Counted from the stretch's first letter, positions 25,001 through 32,948 are shown. The stretch is 37,591 nt of DNA from Pseudobdellovibrionaceae bacterium (GCA_030591685.1 JAUVAX010000022.1:1-37591), one strand, 5' to 3'. Numbers and translations: made by a program. Notes: a model not told the origin generated them from the letters alone.

Positions 25001-25847
25001 AGCCATAGGTGCAAAAGAGGCCCAGGCAGGTGGTTTTAAAAAAGGCAAAGTAAAAGCTTTTAATGACAACATTGAGGCTTTTCGTAGCGAGCAATACACC
25101 TTAGGTGAAATAAGTGCAGTTAATGAGCTTAAAACAAGCCCTGTTGTGCGCTTAAAAGACGTTGAGTTTGTAAAGGTCACCGAGGGGCACAAAGGTCACT
25201 TTGTCCCCGGCGATACAATTAAACTCAACGCGACCATTGTTAACTATGGTGAGGTGGCTACTGAGCCGGGTCAGGTTAAAGTAAAAATCATACCCGTATC
25301 TACAAATGTCGAAGTACTTGAGGGGGCTGAGTGGGTGGATGTAGTCGGCCTTGATGGCGTAACGGTCTCAAAAGTATTAAACATTAAAATGGTTAAAATT
25401 AAAAAGGTCGGCACTTTATCTCCTATAGTGATTAAAGTACAAATGCTTAGAGGGGACAGTTTGATTGATGAAAAACAAGTCCAGTACTCAATGGAGCCCC
25501 ATGTGGTGTCAACGCTTTCAAAAACCAAAGGGTACACTCCAACACCTAAAGTAAATTGGACTCAAAGATTAAAGTTTTACTTTAAAAACTCAAGCAATCA
25601 AAACCCAAAAGAAAACTTAAACGTGACCCTATCAACCAAAGATATCCCGGCGGACTGGATTGATTTTAAAAAGAACAATCAAGTTATAAACTCTAGCAAG
25701 TTTGGCCCCGGTAAAACTCAAAAAGTTAAACTTTACTATAAAATCTTAAACAAAAAAGCAAAAGGTAAAGAAATCAAATTAGTTATCACGGTAAAGTATA
25801 AAGGTAATATTTCTTTTCAAAAGTATATAACCATTAAGCCAAGATAA
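22098..25847 (+). CDS. Giant exported coiled-coil protein with Gly- and Tyr-tetrad repeats
   Basis: This 1249-residue protein opens with a Sec signal (cleavage near SEA-A at 22-23). Residues 30-705 are almost unbroken coiled coil, rich in Lys, Gln, Glu and Ser, with few prolines. Residues 711-771 then carry 16 glycines at exact four-residue spacing, with further Gly at 781, 785 and 789. Residues 907-944 carry Tyr (or Cys/Phe) every four residues, eight times or more. From about 1010 two beta-sandwich segments follow: one CARDB-like (VPGDTIKLNATIVNYGEVATEPG) and one DUF11-like to the C-terminus. It looks like an extracytoplasmic fibre, tether or stalk with a C-terminal binding head. GGGGGAGAG precedes the ATG, and a sigma-54 promoter lies upstream. 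Function unknown; no homologue is recognised. Confidence 0.9.
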   Translation: MSLRGLILTGVFLALIAQQSEAAKPLPDHLNVNKYEAIYKQARERSGEARDRANNSRLQVEQLAGEISDRQRDIENSQQSIYENENEITRLRRDIPRIEDDIYSAEQLISRMVSDIKDKEYRLAEIRTRAKRLKRKRSHLEDERHVIADEINNIRPRYKKIKAKYNEKSKELTRLQNQKAATKQSIRDSQSKIEKNKKDIQTLKQSIPLMKSEITRLKQKVSELKSNMAPLKASLKETETKVHAQQANVKRALNKKSQKEKRVQELKPQMSQVQKKMAQVQKKINVAQSKVNASKAKVEQSKKLVSNSQRNIDAKTAEIAVLKERLDNFDSKTQQMQKNLRAFNVTLKKHRNEFDSLKKKKNKTEAEKKRVGELLREIVQLNQKIANVKKRINQRGQNKSKLQAQLKKLNSQLAPMKSFLERFKTTLALRQKELSAAESVLNNEKENLQAVKRESRGVLVQFKKAKSELLQATESYRTAQSLLDQLNSRVLTINAQIASTNSQISKSRAAIESKEAKITQTQAMIPKLKSEIQSLKQRLAELNGQLTTLEAQVIIVKSEEQQLSRRLAALQVKVDEIKSRLHLKDKDIRALEQKLDRVRRNRKVVKEEILDLDDKISYKYEQVDSMKEAIIQNRSEMSSLARDNSSLYQKITYDKELLRGQEAELAQVKNEYYERESTAKNLEGKTQLAKNKLDEVSDRFFALADAASDFGSREGENSGTPKGSHEGERVGDPAGAQQGRIKGEAEGLIFGFNKGKEVGFSEGQSKGYQKGLNAPENFDRGYSLGLISGKKAALDEAVAISRPKGYKVKMQELLSQLPARSTSFPNTLVNTRGVLMSSLGGVSGSSDFQKPLAYINNTSIPLNLEFSSFEASGAEQACAEEKPSSVAKQVLSRSSVCKYEYSEVNEYCINAYEDSYERAYASSYSKSYNQAYMQACVPSYEVAFSENETVRYDKGYQTTYLPTFREYEAIGAKEAQAGGFKKGKVKAFNDNIEAFRSEQYTLGEISAVNELKTSPVVRLKDVEFVKVTEGHKGHFVPGDTIKLNATIVNYGEVATEPGQVKVKIIPVSTNVEVLEGAEWVDVVGLDGVTVSKVLNIKMVKIKKVGTLSPIVIKVQMLRGDSLIDEKQVQYSMEPHVVSTLSKTKGYTPTPKVNWTQRLKFYFKNSSNQNPKENLNVTLSTKDIPADWIDFKKNNQVINSSKFGPGKTQKVKLYYKILNKKAKGKEIKLVITVKYKGNISFQKYITIKPR

Positions 25848-25861
25848 TTAATAAAAACTAT

Positions 25862-25895
25862 AAACTGCCGGGTCCATGCCCGGTGGTTTACTTTT
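25862..25895 (+). terminator. Probable terminator after the coiled-coil gene
   Basis: CCGGG (25868-25872) pairs with CCCGG (25879-25883) around a six-base loop, and the outer AAAC/GTTT bases can also pair past a two-base mismatch. A short T run (25892-25896) follows. Confidence 0.6.
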
Positions 25896-25972
25896 TAAGC
25901 TCTAAAAGTGACATTTGTATCCTCTCATCGGTATTTTATTTTAGAAATAAGCCTTCAATCCGATAAGTTAAT

Positions 25973-26947
25973 ATGAGACATGCAATTCTATTCCTACTCC
26001 TTGTTCAGGCGAGTTCAGCATTAGCTGATACAGAGGCTACTAATTGCACAAACTGCAATCACCCCAAGAGGGGTTTAGAAAAAATAATTTCATTTTATAG
26101 TGATGTCTATAAGGCTTTGACTAATGCCCCACGAAAGACCATCGAGTGTAAAAGTATAGATTTAAGTCAAAAACCCGCCTTAAAACAAAGAAAATACCTA
26201 CGTCAAGCTAGCGGTCAATTTTGTTCAGCCTTTGCTTTTGCGGATGTGCTTTCAAGTAATTTAGACACTCCAATATCTGCTATGGATATTATGTTTAGTG
26301 CAGCAGAGATAAAAGGATTAGAATCTGATAGCGAATTTATTTTAGCCAATTTTAAAATTGATCAAATTCAAGATGCAATCAATAAGCATGGTGTTTGTCC
26401 AGAAAATGAATTAAATGTACCTTATTGGGGAGGCATACAATCAGCAGATTTAATTGTTCCAACCCTGATTTCATTTAATATAGCTGTAAAAGAAGATAGT
26501 TCTGAGCACTTGAAGTATGGGTTGGAATCTGGTTTGTTTAGAAATTTATCTTTTTCAAAAGAGATAAAAAGTCTATCTAAAGAAAATTCAAATTTTTCTA
26601 GGTTTATGCTTAAACTAGCTCAAAAAAATTGCAAAGAAAAAAGAACTCACCCAAAGGTTCAAGCCTTAGGAACAGCTATGCCGTTTTTACGGCGTGAAAA
26701 ATTGAAATTTTTAGATAATCTAAGAGTGTCAATAAATAATGGCAAGGCCGTGGTTTTGGGCTTAAATTCTTCTGTACAAAATCACGCTGTTTCTTTAGTC
26801 GGAACAAGAAGCGTTAAAGGGAAGTGCGAATATATTATAAGAGACTCAGCCTCCTCTAAATTAAATACAATAGAGACTTATTCTGAAGAAGAAATGATGA
26901 ATATGGTGAGGTCATCATTTCAGGTATCAGTTATTTCAGGTCACTAA
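25973..26947 (+). CDS. Exported papain-like cysteine protease candidate
   Basis: This 324-residue protein has a short Sec signal (cleavage ALA-D at 18-19). The segment RQASGQFCSAFAFADVLSS places Gln78 six residues before Cys84, the same spacing as the oxyanion Gln and catalytic Cys of papain, with the helix SAFAFA after it. NHAVSLVG at 270-277 fits the catalytic His (His271), and YIIRDSAS follows where papain has the Asn strand, here with Asp. The two halves are separated by a helical insert of about 100 residues. Several other Cys (CTNC near the N-terminus, CPENE, NCKEK) suggest disulfides. It follows the coiled-coil gene after a terminator. It may cleave proteins outside the cytoplasm; activity is inferred from three motif residues only. 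Confidence 0.65.
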   Translation: MRHAILFLLLVQASSALADTEATNCTNCNHPKRGLEKIISFYSDVYKALTNAPRKTIECKSIDLSQKPALKQRKYLRQASGQFCSAFAFADVLSSNLDTPISAMDIMFSAAEIKGLESDSEFILANFKIDQIQDAINKHGVCPENELNVPYWGGIQSADLIVPTLISFNIAVKEDSSEHLKYGLESGLFRNLSFSKEIKSLSKENSNFSRFMLKLAQKNCKEKRTHPKVQALGTAMPFLRREKLKFLDNLRVSINNGKAVVLGLNSSVQNHAVSLVGTRSVKGKCEYIIRDSASSKLNTIETYSEEEMMNMVRSSFQVSVISGH

Positions 26948-26964
26948 TCTCTACCTTAAGATGA

Positions 26965-27110
26965 ACAGTGAACAGGAACGGAGCCCTGTTTATTGTTCCA
27001 ACTCCTCCAATTATTGTCTAAAGTTGTTAGTGCAATTAGGGGTTTACGGTTTGTATATGCAAGCTGAATATGTGGCTCCGTCCCTCCTCTCCTCCTCTCA
27101 GCCTCACTGT
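26965..27110. repeat. Small element with matching inverted ends
   Basis: ACAGTGA (26965-26971) and TCACTGT (27104-27110) are inverted copies, and inside them CGGAGCC (26979-26985) faces GGCTCCG (27074-27080). This gives a 146-base block with two nested inverted repeats and a pyrimidine-rich tract (27081-27100). No gene is supported in it. It could be a remnant of a small non-autonomous element or a structured transcript; the matches are short, so chance is possible. Confidence 0.35.
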
Positions 27111-27117
27111 ATTCAAT

Positions 27118-27186
27118 ATCATGCCAGATCATGCTATAAAGCACATATTTTCATTGCATGATCTGGCATGATCTGTCATGATCTAA
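27118..27186. promoter_or_regulatory. Operator-like repeat array before the Fic gene
   Basis: A perfect 17-base inverted repeat (ATCATGCCAGATCATGC at 27118-27134 and its complement at 27156-27172) surrounds a 21-base spacer containing TATAAA at 27135. The right arm continues as three direct repeats of CATGATCTG with a 10-base period (27157, 27167 and 27177). The last copy ends only two bases before the likely start codon. This is the arrangement expected for cooperative binding of a regulator on one face of the helix. Confidence 0.7.
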
Positions 27187-27188
27187 AA

Positions 27189-28316
27189 ATGATGTCATTT
27201 CAAATAGATAAAGAGCTAACTAAGCGACTCATATCCCTTAATGAGACGTTTTCAGAGAAAAATGCCCAACTAGCGGAGCTCTCTCAGCGAGACCGAGAAA
27301 TGATCCATAAATATGCTTGGGTCAGCACAGTGGGAGCATCTACGCGCATAGAAAATGCAATCCTGACTGACTCCGAGGTAAATTGGCTGGATTCAGTTTT
27401 GGACAGTGATGGGAAAAAAACAGCTTTTGAGGCTCACAGAGAGCAAATAAAAGACAAGCTCTCTAATGATAAGGAGCGAAGCTCTGAAGAGGTCGCTGGG
27501 TGTCGTACTGTATTACTATTAATATATGAACAGGCTAAAAGTTATTTGCCCCTAAGTGAGTCGACGATTAAGGGTCTTCATAGTGAGCTTCTTAGGAGTT
27601 ACTCTAAGCCAGTCCTTGTAAAAGGCGATTATAAAAATCATCCAAACTCGGTCATCGAAGAAAACCACAACACCGGTGAGAAAAAAACCGTTTTTAAAAC
27701 GGCTGACCCTGGAGTTGAGTCAGAAATGGCAATGAGAGATCTTGTAGCTTGGTACAATGAGGCCATTAACGAAGAGCCATGGACACTAGCAGTAGCTTGT
27801 GAATTTGTTTTTCGATTTTTAGCAATTCATCCATTTCAAGACGGCAATGGTCGACTTGGGAGGGCGCTTTTAATAATGTCACTACTTCAGGCCTCGAATG
27901 AAAAATTAGCCAACGTAACTTACTATATGGCTATTGACCGTCATATTGAAAGGCATAAAGAGGAGTACTACATAGTATTGAACCAATGTTCTAACGGAGA
28001 GTTTTCAGCTGATTCTAATAAGTATAAAATTGAATATTTTCTGAATTTTATGATTAAAGTTTTAGAATCTTCTTTAAATGATATTGATTTTTATATTAAA
28101 CGGACAAAGTCCTATAAAAAGTTACCCGAGTCAGCGATAAAAGTTCTAGAGTGTTTTAATGAAATGCCAGAGGTTCGTTTGAAGCCAAAAAATATTCGAG
28201 AGGCAACTAATCTCCCCACTCGAACGGTGGCAAATGCTCTTCAAACTCTTTTAAAAACTGAATTTATCCAGCGCTACGGGCAGGGGTCGGCAACAAATTA
28301 TCAAATTTTATTTTGA
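27189..28316 (+). CDS. Fic-domain AMP-transferase (class II) with C-terminal winged helix
   Basis: This protein of about 375 residues carries the full Fic active-site motif HPFQDGNGRLGR near residue 213, which transfers AMP from ATP to a hydroxyl on a target protein. The N-terminal helix has STRIEN at about 51-56, the S-x-x-x-E-N inhibitory motif of class II Fic proteins, so it is auto-inhibited rather than paired with an antitoxin. The C-terminal 60 residues look like a winged helix (IREATNLPTRTVANALQTLL, then a GQGSATNYQ wing), a common arrangement in Fic proteins that may bind DNA. The start is uncertain: ATG at 27189 or 27192, since an upstream ATG at 27168 lies inside the repeat array; none has a ribosome-binding site. 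Targets are unknown. Confidence 0.9.
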   Translation: MMSFQIDKELTKRLISLNETFSEKNAQLAELSQRDREMIHKYAWVSTVGASTRIENAILTDSEVNWLDSVLDSDGKKTAFEAHREQIKDKLSNDKERSSEEVAGCRTVLLLIYEQAKSYLPLSESTIKGLHSELLRSYSKPVLVKGDYKNHPNSVIEENHNTGEKKTVFKTADPGVESEMAMRDLVAWYNEAINEEPWTLAVACEFVFRFLAIHPFQDGNGRLGRALLIMSLLQASNEKLANVTYYMAIDRHIERHKEEYYIVLNQCSNGEFSADSNKYKIEYFLNFMIKVLESSLNDIDFYIKRTKSYKKLPESAIKVLECFNEMPEVRLKPKNIREATNLPTRTVANALQTLLKTEFIQRYGQGSATNYQILF

Positions 28317-28413
28317 AAAAAAGAGGGGCCGAAAAAAGAGCAACGGAAATGCTAATTTATCTAATCAGTTTTAAAATGATCTTTTCTGTGTAATTTCAGT
28401 TACTAGGGTTAAA

Positions 28414-28490
28414 TGGTGATGGCGGCACGACTCGAACGTGCGACCGTCTGCTTAGAAGGCAGATGCTCTATCCAACTGAGCTACGCCACC
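28414..28490 (-). tRNA. tRNA-Arg (anticodon TCT)
   Basis: The minus strand gives a complete cloverleaf: acceptor GGTGGCG/CGCCATC with one G-T pair, D stem GCTC/GAGC, anticodon stem TCTGC/GCAGA with loop CTTCTAA, T arm GCACG-TTCGAGT-CGTGC, discriminator A and encoded CCA. It reads arginine AGA/AGG codons. Confidence 0.96.
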
Positions 28491-28606
28491 ACAATGGTCA
28501 ATTTCAATGAAAGAATATTTTTACGAAACTTAAACCTGTTAGTCAAAAGTTAATCGGGTTGAGTTTAAAAGACTATCGATGCCTCGCATCAATAGGGGCT
28601 CAGTAC

Positions 28607-29944
28607 TTAATCCACCTTTTTTTTATGGGGTATGAGTTTAAACACAAGCACCCCAAGGAGGGCAGTAAAGACTGAGGCCGATAAGATGCCTGTTTTGGAG
28701 TAAGTCTCAAGCTCCGGTGCGAGGGCGAGGTTGCTTATAAATAAAGCCATTGTAAACCCAATACCCGCAAGCAAACTGGCTGAAAACATATGAGCCCATG
28801 TTACACTTTTGGGGAGCTCGGCTATTTTTAATTTGCAAGCTATCCATGAAAAAAACATAACCCCGATGGGTTTACCAAGCAGTAGCCCAAAAATAATCCC
28901 CAGCGTAATGTTATTAGCAAACACTATATTAATTTCAGAAAACTCTAGGTGAACCCCTGCATTAACAAAAGCAAAAACAGGCATAATCACATAACTCACC
29001 CAGGGGTGCAGAAAGTGAATGATTCGCTCTAAGGGGGATTTACCCTCGATGGCCACTTGTTTGATTTCATCGATTTTATACAGAGCTGTCTTGTTTAAAG
29101 AGGTCTCGTCACTTTCGCCACTAAGCATATTTGAAAGGTCTTTTGCAAATAGGGTCATTTTTTCACTCATGGATTTCTTTTTTTGATAGGCATCAAGAGG
29201 GGTCATAAGGCCCAAAATCACACCGGCAATGGTGGCATGTACGCCGCTTTTTAAAACAGCAAACCAGGCGGCAAAACCTAAAATGGTATAAACAAGTAAG
29301 TTTCGAATGCCTGAATACCTAAAGAGCGTAATAATAGCAAAAATAATAGCCGCGGCCCCAAGCGCACCTTGTGAAATATCGGCTGTGTAAAAAAATGCGA
29401 TAACAAGCACAGCCCCTAAGTCATCAACAATAGCCAGGGCGAGTAAAAAGACTTTAAGGGCAAAAGGTACTCGCTTACCGAGCATGGTGAGTACGCCCAC
29501 AGCAAAGGCTATGTCTGTGGCCATGGGGATCCCCCAGCCGGCAACCCCCTCACTGGTTGTGTCGTTAAAGTAAAGATATATTAACGCCGGAGCCACCATG
29601 CCCCCGATTGCTGCAAATATAGGTAGGGCGGCTTTTTTTGGTGAAGAGAGCTCCCCTTGAAAGAGTTCTGATTTAATCTCAAGCCCAACAACAAAAAAGA
29701 AAATCACCATAAGGCCATCGTTAACCCAGTGAACTAAGGACTTTTCAATAGAAAACTCTCCGAAGCTAACGCCAATGGGCATATGTATAAAATGATTATA
29801 AGATTCGTGAAAAGGTGAGTTAGCTAAATACATAGCAATAAAGGTACTGATTAAGAGTAAAATACCACTTGCTGACTCTAGGGCCAGAAAGTTCTCCATG
29901 GGGCTGACTATGTTTTTAATGACTCGTTCGGCTCGTTTTTTCAC
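28607..29944 (-). CDS. nhaA: NhaA-type Na+/H+ antiporter
   Basis: This 445-residue inner-membrane protein matches NhaA throughout: ANSPFHESYNHF near the start, WVNDGLMVIFFFVVGLEIK in helix II, GGMVAPALIY, GWGIPMATDIAFAVGVL, and ALAIVDDLGAVLVIAFFYT, which holds the paired Asp residues that bind Na+ and protons. It exchanges cytoplasmic Na+ for protons and helps keep internal pH and salt in balance. A 60-residue cytoplasmic loop rich in charged residues (about 255-300) precedes the second half, longer than in E. coli NhaA. The start is a GTG. It begins 34 bases after the stop of korB and may be transcribed with korAB, which would join sodium export with an energy-metabolism enzyme. Confidence 0.95.
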   Translation of the reverse strand: MKKRAERVIKNIVSPMENFLALESASGILLLISTFIAMYLANSPFHESYNHFIHMPIGVSFGEFSIEKSLVHWVNDGLMVIFFFVVGLEIKSELFQGELSSPKKAALPIFAAIGGMVAPALIYLYFNDTTSEGVAGWGIPMATDIAFAVGVLTMLGKRVPFALKVFLLALAIVDDLGAVLVIAFFYTADISQGALGAAAIIFAIITLFRYSGIRNLLVYTILGFAAWFAVLKSGVHATIAGVILGLMTPLDAYQKKKSMSEKMTLFAKDLSNMLSGESDETSLNKTALYKIDEIKQVAIEGKSPLERIIHFLHPWVSYVIMPVFAFVNAGVHLEFSEINIVFANNITLGIIFGLLLGKPIGVMFFSWIACKLKIAELPKSVTWAHMFSASLLAGIGFTMALFISNLALAPELETYSKTGILSASVFTALLGVLVFKLIPHKKKVD

Positions 29945-29978
29945 GCGTTGTTTGCCCTTTGTTAAGTAATATTTATGG

Positions 29979-31007
29979 CTATTTAAAACCTTTTAGTATT
30001 TCTGTTAAGTGCTTTGGGTCTGGTTGCATTTGGTCTGTTGGTAAATGAGCCAGAGGTGTGTCGCTTAAATTTAAATGGTCTAAAACATTTTTTTGGTTTT
30101 CGTTGATATAAAAAATGCCAGTGAGTATTTGCCCGCTGTCGCGTGTTTCTATAAGAGTTTTTATGGTTTCTTCGCGATTAAAAACATCGTGACCTTTTTT
30201 GATTTTTTTTAGCGTTAAAGTAGAGCCGTCGGGCATTTTAACCTGGGTGGTCTCGCCCTCATTGTAGTCTACTTTAATGTCTTCAGAGGGTTCAACAAGA
30301 CCGATTTGGTGAAGGGGGCTGAGGTGCTCTTTGACATAGGTAAAAGACTTTGTAGAGCCCTCATTGTTGGCATAGGTCACACACGGTGAAATAATATCTA
30401 TCACAGCCGTACCCTTATGCTTCATAGCTGCCAGTAAAATTTGAGTGAGTTGTTTATTGTCGCCCGAAAAGCTTCGGGCCACAAAGCCACACCCTAAATC
30501 TAAAGCCATTGAGCACAGGTCGATGGTTTCAAAGGGGCTTTTGTCCCCTGACTTAATTTTAGACCCCTTGTCGGCTGTGGCCGAAAACTGACCCTTTGTG
30601 AGCCCGTAAACCCCATTATTTTCAATAACATAGAGCATCGGCAGGTTGCGCCGAATGAGGTGTATAAAGCCCCCGATGCCTATGCTGGCCGTGTCTCCGT
30701 CACCAGAAATACCTAAGGTATATAGGTCTTTATTGGTAATTTTGGCTCCCGTGGCCACAGGGGCCATGCGCCCGTGCATAGAGTTAAATGAATGAGAAGA
30801 GTTTAAAAAATAAGCCGGGGTTTTAGAAGAACAACCAATACCACTGACCTTCGCCACTTTATAAGGGTTTATTTGAGATAAAAATAAAGCGTTTGTAAGA
30901 ACTGCTGTAATGCTATTGTGCCCGCAGCCGGTACAAAGGGTGGTTTTAGCGCCAAGGTAATCTTTTTTAGTCAGTCCAAAGGCGTTTACGTTTTTAGATT
31001 CACTCAC
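29979..31007 (-). CDS. korB: 2-oxoacid:ferredoxin oxidoreductase, beta subunit
   Basis: This 342-residue subunit carries the thiamine diphosphate site: GISGDGDTASIGIGG binds the Mg/TPP and N-N-G-V-Y-G-L-T-K-G-Q follows as in KorB-type proteins. CTGCGH at the N-terminus, with a further Cys near GIGC, supplies Fe-S cluster ligands. It decarboxylates a 2-oxoacid, most likely 2-oxoglutarate, with CoA and passes electrons to ferredoxin. Its GTG start overlaps the korA stop by four bases, so the two subunits are made in step. No separate ferredoxin-like delta subunit is encoded next to them, consistent with the two-subunit type. 2-oxoglutarate against other 2-oxoacids cannot be settled from sequence alone. 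Confidence 0.9.
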   Translation of the reverse strand: MSESKNVNAFGLTKKDYLGAKTTLCTGCGHNSITAVLTNALFLSQINPYKVAKVSGIGCSSKTPAYFLNSSHSFNSMHGRMAPVATGAKITNKDLYTLGISGDGDTASIGIGGFIHLIRRNLPMLYVIENNGVYGLTKGQFSATADKGSKIKSGDKSPFETIDLCSMALDLGCGFVARSFSGDNKQLTQILLAAMKHKGTAVIDIISPCVTYANNEGSTKSFTYVKEHLSPLHQIGLVEPSEDIKVDYNEGETTQVKMPDGSTLTLKKIKKGHDVFNREETIKTLIETRDSGQILTGIFYINENQKNVLDHLNLSDTPLAHLPTDQMQPDPKHLTEILKGFK

Positions 31008-32806
31008 GATAAGCCCCCTTCAATTGAAAGTATTTTTTTTGTAACAAACTCAGCACTAATGGACTGTCCATTGTAATTAAGTACTGAGTGAACTTTATCA
31101 TAAAACTGAGGGTACTTATTTAAGAGCAGTTGCTTTAATTGGGCATCTCTATTTTGCTCAATTAAATATATGCGGTCGTTTTTTTGTAGGTAATCTAAAA
31201 CCTCATCAGTAAAAGGCAGGGCACGCACCCGTAAGTAGTTAGTTGAAATATTTTGAGCCTGTAATAAGCTTTGGGCTTCTTGTATGCAAGAGTCAGTAGA
31301 GCCGTAAGCGATGAGCCCGGTTTTTATTTTATCATTTTGTTGCACAAGGGGTTTGGGGACATATTTTTTTGCTGTTTCATATTTAAGTTTTAATCGGTCA
31401 AGGGTGTGCTCGTAAACCTCGGGGCTTTCGGAGTATTGGGCGCTCTCATCATGCCCTGTGCCTCTGGTAAAATAAGCGGCTTGTTTGTGTTCAGTGCCGG
31501 GGAGTGTGCGGTAGGGTATGCTATCGCCATCCAGGTCTTTGTAGCGGTTAAACTCACCACGCTCGTTAAGCGCTTGAGAGTTAAGGACTTTACCTCGGTC
31601 AAATTTTTGCTCTAAAGGCTTTAGCTCGTCTGTGCACCAAAAATTCATCCCTAGGTCTAAATCACTTAAAACAATAATTAAGGTTTGCAAGCGTTCAGCT
31701 AAATCAAAACACGTTTGGGCAAATTCAAAACACTCTTTGGGGTTTGCAGGCAAGAGCAGCACGTGCTCTGTGTCGCCATGGGAGAGGTGGGCGGCAAATA
31801 GTACATCCGACTGCTGAGTACGAGTGGGCAAACCTGTTGAGGGGCCCCCTCTTTGTACATCCCATATAACAGCCGGGATTTCGGCAAAGTAACTATACCC
31901 CGCCGCCTCGCTCATTAAAGATAACCCCGGGCCACTGGTGCAGGTCACAGCACGGCCTCCGGCCCAGCCAGAGCCAAGCACCATAGAAAGAGCTGATATT
32001 TCATCTTCGGCCTGTACGACAGCAAAATTATTTTGAGCGTCTTTATTAACCCTTAACTGTTTGGCATAAAAATCAAAACCCTCAGCAATACTGCTGCTGG
32101 GGGTAATGGGGTACCAAGACATAAAGTTGCAGCCCCCATATACAAGCCCCAAACTAGTGGCCGTGTTGCCATCAATAAGTATTTTGCCATCGTTGCCACC
32201 AGTTATGGCTTTTACTTTAAAATCAAAATTACTTTTAATAGAGCTTAAATGTTCTTTGGCGTACTGCACCCCTATGCGAAACGCCTTAATATTAGGGGGC
32301 GCAACGCTGGGTTTTGATTTAAATTGGTCGCCAATTACGGCCTCAACAGTTTTAAAATCCAGGCCAATAAGCTCAGATAAAACGCCGACGTAAATAATAT
32401 TAATAAGCAGCTTTCTTAGCTTTGCCGAGTCTGAGGCCTCTCTCGCCAGCTCAGTAAAGGGCACTGCTATATTAAGGGCTTCGCTATTAAGTAAGGTTTT
32501 ATCAAATTTAAAAGAGTCATTGTAGATAAACACGCTGCCTGGTTTTGTTTTAGCTATATCTTTAGCAAAAGTAACAGGGTTCAGGCTAAGTATAATGTTA
32601 TAGTTTAACGAGTTTGATAAAAAACCATCAGGATTAACCCTAATGGTAAACCAAGTGGGCAGGCCTTGAATGTTTGAGGGGAACAAGTTTTTACCCGACA
32701 CCTTAAGCCCTAAACGAAATAAGCTTTTAACCAAAATATTATTGGCAGACTGGCTGCCACTGCCGTTTTCAGTAGCAATATGCAGGGTAAAGTTATTCGT
32801 CGCCAC
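31004..32806 (-). CDS. korA: 2-oxoacid:ferredoxin oxidoreductase, fused gamma-alpha subunit
   Basis: This 600-residue protein is the fusion of a gamma domain (1-185; begins NFTLHIATENGSGSQSANNIL) and the alpha chain (about 205-600). The alpha part has GNTATSLGLVYGGCNFMSWYPITPSSSIAEG, the signature for the TPP-pyrimidine side, followed by DEISALSMVLGSGWAGGRAVTCTSGPGLSLMSE. The second half holds the CoA-facing domain (about 470-600). It forms the catalytic complex with KorB, and the pair interconvert a 2-oxoacid and its acyl-CoA. The start is a GTG. Gene order alpha-beta-nhaA and the short gaps suggest one operon. A cytoplasmic, oxygen-sensitive or oxygen-tolerant form cannot be told apart here. 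Confidence 0.9.
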   Translation of the reverse strand: MATNNFTLHIATENGSGSQSANNILVKSLFRLGLKVSGKNLFPSNIQGLPTWFTIRVNPDGFLSNSLNYNIILSLNPVTFAKDIAKTKPGSVFIYNDSFKFDKTLLNSEALNIAVPFTELAREASDSAKLRKLLINIIYVGVLSELIGLDFKTVEAVIGDQFKSKPSVAPPNIKAFRIGVQYAKEHLSSIKSNFDFKVKAITGGNDGKILIDGNTATSLGLVYGGCNFMSWYPITPSSSIAEGFDFYAKQLRVNKDAQNNFAVVQAEDEISALSMVLGSGWAGGRAVTCTSGPGLSLMSEAAGYSYFAEIPAVIWDVQRGGPSTGLPTRTQQSDVLFAAHLSHGDTEHVLLLPANPKECFEFAQTCFDLAERLQTLIIVLSDLDLGMNFWCTDELKPLEQKFDRGKVLNSQALNERGEFNRYKDLDGDSIPYRTLPGTEHKQAAYFTRGTGHDESAQYSESPEVYEHTLDRLKLKYETAKKYVPKPLVQQNDKIKTGLIAYGSTDSCIQEAQSLLQAQNISTNYLRVRALPFTDEVLDYLQKNDRIYLIEQNRDAQLKQLLLNKYPQFYDKVHSVLNYNGQSISAEFVTKKILSIEGGLS

Positions 32807-32948
32807 TAAAGCACCACCTGTTGGCTCAAGCCAATCTTAGAGGGAGGGGTTAACTGAGTCATAAAATATATTTTTACCATGAAATGTATGAAAAATCGCT
32901 TATTCCCTATATGCGTTGAGCGCTGCATCTATTGAGTGTTTTTAAGCC

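Noticed and set aside
26961-27161. Overlapping open frames on both strands before the Fic gene
   Set aside because: Products are short, Ser/Cys-rich, without domain or ribosome-binding site, and they cover the inverted-repeat region.
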